DNA of 22,210 nucleotides from Chara braunii (taxonomy: Eukaryota; Streptophyta; Charophyceae; Charales; Characeae). Shown in pieces: positions 18,793-22,210 of this stretch. Location of the stretch: NCBI GenBank assembly GCA_003427395.1, contig BFEA01000061.1:4059793-4082002 (forward strand). The letters run 5' to 3'. The position numbers and the translations under genes are program-made. The notes under the pieces were generated by a model that had not been told where the DNA came from, ran no database searches, and saw nothing but the letters and a program-made list of their open reading frames with translations. Each line of letters opens with the position of its first letter. Position 1 is the first letter of the stretch.

Positions 18793-19561
18793 ACTCACCA
18801 ATGCCGCCGCAGGGGGTACCCGGAGACAGGTAGAGAAGGTAAGGCGAGAGGTGGCAACAACATAGGTGGGGAGGGATGGGTGGGATAATCGCCCAGATAA
18901 CGCCCAGATAAGGAGCCACTAGTCAAAAAAGAAAAGTTTGAACTTTGCAAAAAAAAATTCGAGAAAAATAAAAATCCCGAGTTTTGCAAGTTCAGTAGGT
19001 CTCCCAACCTCCCTTGAAGTTCGAACTATCAATGAGAGAAAAAAAAAAAAATTCGAACTTCAGACTGCAAATGATTTATAGAACTGACTAACAGAATCCT
19101 AGAACTGCGAAAAAAAAAAATTCCGAAAAGAAATGACAAGTATTCGGATTTACTCAGATGAGAGTATTCGCAGTTTGGAAAATAATACTGCAGGAGGGAT
19201 TTCCTGTATCGTTTTCAGAAAAACGAATTTCGAAAAAAAGAAGATATTTCTAAGTAACGGGAAATGCAACAGGAAATCGAAATTTTCGAAAAGAAGGATA
19301 TTCCGAATTTTCAACAACGAAATTTCGAATTTTCAGAAGAAAAACGAAAATGGAAATTTCAGATGTTGCGCTATTATGATTTTCCACAACAGAAATAGGG
19401 AGAAAACAAAATCCAAGAAAAGAAAAAAAAAAATCGATTTTCGGCAGTAAGGTCAAAATCGTGATTTTGGGGTCTAACTAGTGTGCTCTAATCAATCAAT
19501 AAAGACTAATCAGCTACCTAGTCCCCGCACACGTGTCAGATCAGGTTGTCCTGATTCACGT
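18793..19561 (-). other. AT-rich untranslated leader of the chromovirus
   Basis: Lies between the primer binding site and gag. From about 18920 to 19450 it is strongly AT-rich with many TTCGAA/GAATTTTC/GAAATTTC motifs and A-runs, unlike the balanced coding part. No coding potential recognised. It could be part of the element or contain a separate old insertion. Confidence 0.6.
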
Positions 19562-19578
19562 GCGGCGTTCCGATACCA
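19562..19578 (-). other. Primer binding site, initiator-Met-tRNA-like
   Basis: On the minus strand this reads TGGTATCGGAACGCCGC, two bases inside the 5' LTR. The start matches TGGTATC of the usual iMet site TGGTATCAGAGC, with mismatches further in. It primes minus-strand DNA synthesis. Confidence 0.85.
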
Positions 19579-19580
19579 AC

Positions 19581-20979
19581 TGTTACATGCCGAGATGGGC
19601 GATGTACGTAATAACCGAGGATCCGCAATGTCATAAAAAGGACTGAATGGACAATGCAGTGCAAGTAGAATCTCAACAAGCAATGTGCATTCCGATACAT
19701 ACAAATGGTGCTGAATAGCGCAGTGGAAGACTTAGATACAAGTCCTGACCTGACCGGGACTGACCTCATTCACATAGTATCAGATAGCGAAGCAGAATGC
19801 TAGAATGCTAATGACTACCGTCTTCCCCCGAACACAACGCACCCTCATTTTNTCGGTATCTGGCCGGAAATATAGCTTGTATACATTCATTTTTAGGCTG
19901 CGTTATGTTCGGGGGAAGACGGTAGCCCGATCACTGTTTGAACGCAGACCAAACATACATCGTATCCATCACCAGGTGTGAAGGAGCGTGGCGCTGTACA
20001 CAGGAAGAAAGCGCCAGGTCCAGACATACACAGACGAAGAGGAGGGGATCAGACAAAAGGAGGGAGAGAGATGGGAATGTCGTCAACACCAAGTCTTTGT
20101 CACAAGTCCCAAATAATCCCTCGTCGTAATGTCTGAAGCCAAAAAGTCGAGTCTGGATCCAATGTCACCAAGCTATCTCTCTCACTCTTCTCTCGTAGTC
20201 TGCAGATGCAGTGAAGTCAGATAAGGAGAGGGTGAGAGGGAGATGGTGGACTGAGAGGAAGAAGAAAAACTCTCTCTCTCTGTTACGAGCCAGGTACTAA
20301 CCTGTGAAGTTGGCGCTGTGCTGCAGGTACCTCGAAGACGAAGCTGGAGCAACGGCGCTCTGGCCTCCGCCCAATCCCTCTCTCTCTCTAGTGCTATCCT
20401 AGCTATGGCGCCCAGCGCTGGAGATTACAGCTACCTACTGCGCCCAGCGCTGAAGACTAAGGCTAACGCTACTATGACTCCTGCAGCGCTCCCTCCAGAG
20501 TGCTGCTGCCGAATCCTGAAGACTACTGCCTCCTGCCTCCCCGTGAAGTGCATGGGAAGTCCCTATGTACTACCTCGGCCTGCCTCCTGACTGCCTAAAG
20601 GGCGAGCCAGGCCGAGGAGGCTGCTCTTGCCAATTCCGAAGTGTGCCAGGGGCTGGCGCTGCAGCATCTGCTGAGGCTGGCGTGGGAACAGGCTAAGAAT
20701 AGCCTGTTCCCGAAACCCTGGTTCGGTGCCTGAGTTTCAGGGCCGATCGTTCTCATGAAAGACCGAAAATGGCCCTTCATTTCAGGCTAAAAAGGCTATT
20801 GCCATTTTTAGTCTGAAACGACACAGGGACTGTAGGCCCCTTTTTTCAGGCTTTCGGGCTGAACAGTCACGGGGCCTGTAGGCCCTGGTTTTCAGGCTTT
20901 TAGCCTGAATTCCAGGCTTTCAGCCTGAAGGTCGCAGGGCCTGGAAAATGGCCCTCGTGTGCAGGCGCAGCCTGTAACG
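19581..20979 (-). repeat. 5' LTR of the chromovirus (about 1.4 kb), carrying a MITE
   Basis: Matches the LTR at 11784-13131. Begins TGTTACATGC on the plus strand and ends TGTAACG, where the expected terminal A has become G. Differences from the other LTR include the 105-bp MITE, about 10 extra bases near 19673, a missing segment near 20360 and a missing 48-bp segment at 20665. It should hold the element's promoter, transcribing towards lower coordinates. Confidence 0.93.
19818..19922. mobile_element. 105-bp MITE with 23-bp terminal inverted repeats, TA target duplication
   Basis: Begins CCGTCTTCCCCCGAAC and ends with its inverted copy GTTCGGGGGAAGACGG; the 23-bp ends pair with one mismatch. 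The flanks are TA (19816-19817) and TA (19923-19924). The other LTR reads ATGACTAGCCCG at this point, which is the empty site with a single TA. A TA duplication points to a Tc1/mariner-type transposase acting in trans. No coding capacity; one ambiguous base at 19852. Confidence 0.92.
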
Positions 20980-20980
20980 G

Positions 20981-20984
<4 letters not shown>
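20980..20984. repeat. Right target-site duplication of the chromovirus (GAAAC)
   Basis: GAAAC directly follows the right LTR and matches 11779-11783. The original insertion site was therefore ...CACTGAAACTGAGAG..., next to an (AG)n repeat. Confidence 0.85.

Positions 20985-20985
<1 letters not shown>

Positions 20986-21034
<49 letters not shown>
20986..21034. repeat. (AG)n microsatellite beside the chromovirus
   Basis: About 24 AG units immediately right of the target duplication. The element integrated at the edge of this repeat. Confidence 0.95.
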
Positions 21035-21036
<2 letters not shown>

Positions 21037-21164
21037 CCTTGGTTGGCATTAGCTAAGGGTAACTTGAGAGGTTGATTGGAAAATCTGGCAGACCCCAATT
21101 TGAACCTAACAGCAGATTCTGATTCTGAATAGGAAGGTACAACAGTTAATTTGATGTGGGGTGT

Positions 21165-21352
21165 TTTCAGAACAAACCTAAAGTTGAACTGGCTTAGCAA
21201 AGAGATGCAAAACAGATAATTAATTTGAAGAAAGAAACTGCAAAGAGATTTAAACATGGTAAGGTATAAGGTATTGAAACAAACTATGAATGAGCAAATT
21301 TAAAAGTCAAGCAACCCCTTTTCATCTTAGCCGGATGTGAAGCTCCTGTTCG
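21165..21352. repeat. Dispersed repeat, copy B, beside the 3' splice site
   Basis: Blocks TCAGAACAAACCTAAA, CTTAGCAAAGAGATGCAAA, AAACTGCAAAGAGATTTAAA, AAAGTCAAGCAACCCCTTTTC and CCGGATGTGAAGCTCC follow in the same order as in 4661-4975, with different spacing. It ends about 45 bases before the intron acceptor. Confidence 0.72.
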
Positions 21353-21396
21353 CTTTATCTGACTTGGGTACCCCTATTTCTTTGCCTGTGCAACAG

Positions 21397-21488
21397 GTCT
21401 AAGGTCCAATTCGCCTGTCCCTGCGGCATTTAGAAAGGCCTTGAAAGATGTTGAAGTCGATGGCTATCGCATCCCCAAAGACTCTATG
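21397..21488 (+). CDS. Cytochrome P450, exon 2 (K-helix exon)
   Basis: A 92-base exon between acceptor CAACAG| and donor ATG|GTGAGC. Two bases complete the codon split by the long intron, then 30 codons read LRSNSPVPAAFRKALKD and VEVDGYRIPKDSM. With the last residue of exon 1 this gives E-G-L-R, the K-helix E-x-x-R motif that anchors the heme-binding core. FRKALKDVEVDGYRIPK is the standard strand after it in CYP85-clan proteins. It ends in phase 0. The remaining exons (PERF region, heme-ligand Cys loop) are not in this window, so integrity of the gene cannot be judged. Confidence 0.9.
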
Positions 21489-22147
21489 GTGAGCTCTGGT
21501 TCGAATCCATCATCCTTTTTCCTCGACGACCCGGAGCCTCTACTTTTTCTTTCTCTAGACCCCTGATAAATGGCTGTGGGTCGAAGTTACAATGAAACAG
21601 TCTCTGCCACAGCCGGCCTTTCTTGTCCATGATCATGGATTCATGGTTTCTCCCAGCCACACTTTTTCTTCTTTCTTTTTTTCCCCCGGTCTTACCCCCT
21701 TTATGAGACCCCACCCACCCTCCTCTCCTCATTAAATTTTCTCCTGGGTGCAACCCCACTGCCCCTGGGCCCCAGTCCTACAGTCCAACCTTCAACTTGA
21801 AGTTGGTGTGAAGTTGGTGTGAACCCAACCGTCTGTGTAGTCTTGTGTCTGGTGTGGGGTGTGTGGTGTGGGGTGTGGGTGGGTCGCTACGGGTGATAGC
21901 TGCCGTGTCAGCATCAATTAATCAAGACAGATTATTTTTTATGGCTTGGAGCATCCGTAGGGGTCCCTACGGACTGTTACTGACAATTCGGAAAGACATC
22001 TGTCTGTTGGGATGGGTGATAGCCCGCTCTACTTTTCGGTCCATGTTGATTATGCTTGAAGCATGGGTAGCGGCTTTAAAGTCTCTCCTGGATTCGCAGG
22101 CCCCCGTTTTTTGTACTATCCCCCTTTCTTCCTACAGCTCACCGTGC

Positions 22148-22210
<63 letters not shown>
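21489..22210 (+). other. Start of the next P450 intron (partial)
   Basis: Begins with GTGAGC. No further P450 exon is recognisable before the window ends. It contains a GAAGTTGGTGT duplication (about 21800-21820), a GTGTGGGGTGTG-rich stretch (21846-21882), a perfect 8-bp hairpin CCGTAGGG/CCCTACGG (21955-21972), and ends in a (CT)n repeat. Confidence 0.7.
22150..22210. repeat. (CT)n microsatellite at window edge
   Basis: CT repeat running to the last base. It is preceded by CTTCCTACAG, which resembles a splice acceptor, but no P450-like codons follow. Confidence 0.95.

Larger units (their letters stand above)
11784..20979 (-). mobile_element. Full-length Ty3/gypsy chromovirus LTR retrotransposon, inactive
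   Basis: An element of about 9.2 kb, antisense to the host P450. Read on the minus strand the order is: 5' LTR (19581-20979), iMet-like primer binding site two bases inside it (19562-19578), AT-rich leader, gag with a CCHC knuckle, aspartic protease, reverse transcriptase, RNase H, integrase, chromodomain, polypurine tract (13132-13144) and 3' LTR (11784-13131). A GAAAC target duplication flanks it. The RT-before-integrase order and the terminal chromodomain place it among the gypsy chromoviruses. The coding part has at least six in-frame stops and several frameshifts, so it cannot act by itself. The two LTRs differ by a few percent in the part I aligned by eye, plus indels and a nested MITE, so the insertion is not very recent. 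Confidence 0.95.
2745..21396 (+). other. Very long P450 intron (18,652 bp)
   Basis: The donor GAAG|GTCAGT at 2745 and the acceptor TGTGCAACAG| at 21396, preceded by a pyrimidine-rich stretch, are consensus-like. Joining them is phase 1 and gives VINE-G-LRSNSPVPAAFRKALKD. This restores the K-helix E-x-x-R motif and the downstream sequence expected of the family. No plausible alternative continuation of the P450 was seen inside the interval. The intron holds minisatellites, a tRNA-like retroposon and a full-length antisense chromovirus carrying a MITE. Confidence 0.85.

Noticed and set aside
22138-22210. Third P450 exon after CTTCCTACAG at the right edge
   Set aside because: The codons after it read into the (CT)n repeat and give no P450-like sequence.

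Overview
The window looks like nuclear DNA of a streptophyte with a large, repeat-rich genome. A charophyte alga of the Chara type is my best guess, but this is inference. It rests on a plant-type cytochrome P450 coding exon interrupted by long Ser/Gly/Glu tracts, an intron of more than 18 kb, a Ty3/gypsy chromovirus, and very many (CT)n/(AG)n microsatellites. There is no sign of bacterial gene organisation. Both window ends lie in (AG)n/(CT)n repeats, and there is a 100-N gap plus two isolated N bases, so this is a draft assembly.

Layout. One plus-strand host gene frames almost the whole window. Exon 1 (248-2744, start uncertain) encodes the N-terminal anchor, the proline-rich hinge and the I-helix (AGHDTS) of a P450 that resembles the CYP85 clan. 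Exon 2 (21397-21488) continues it in frame, and the K-helix E-x-x-R motif is split across the splice. The intron between them is 18,652 bp. The heme-binding exon(s) lie beyond the right edge.

Inside the intron, from left to right: a (CT)n/(GT)n block; a CTGAGAAC-type minisatellite field (about 3420-4650); a triplicated repeat block whose relative lies next to the 3' splice site; a tRNA-Asn-like retroposon with a poly(A) tail (about 6252-6378); a CpG-rich unassigned stretch (about 6700-9330) with one weak candidate transcription unit; a G-quadruplex-prone C-tract; A-rich and palindromic repeats and an assembly gap (about 10070-11350); then a complete but dead Ty3/gypsy chromovirus (11784-20979, minus strand).

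The retrotransposon has two LTRs of about 1.35-1.4 kb, a GAAAC target-site duplication, an iMet-like primer binding site, a polypurine tract, and gag, protease, RT, RNase H, integrase and chromodomain remnants with several stops and frameshifts. Its 5' LTR carries a 105-bp MITE with 23-bp inverted repeats and a TA target duplication that the other LTR lacks. The insertion order is therefore host intron, then chromovirus, then MITE. Nothing in the intron is clearly a working gene. If the host gene is expressed, all of this must be transcribed and spliced out.
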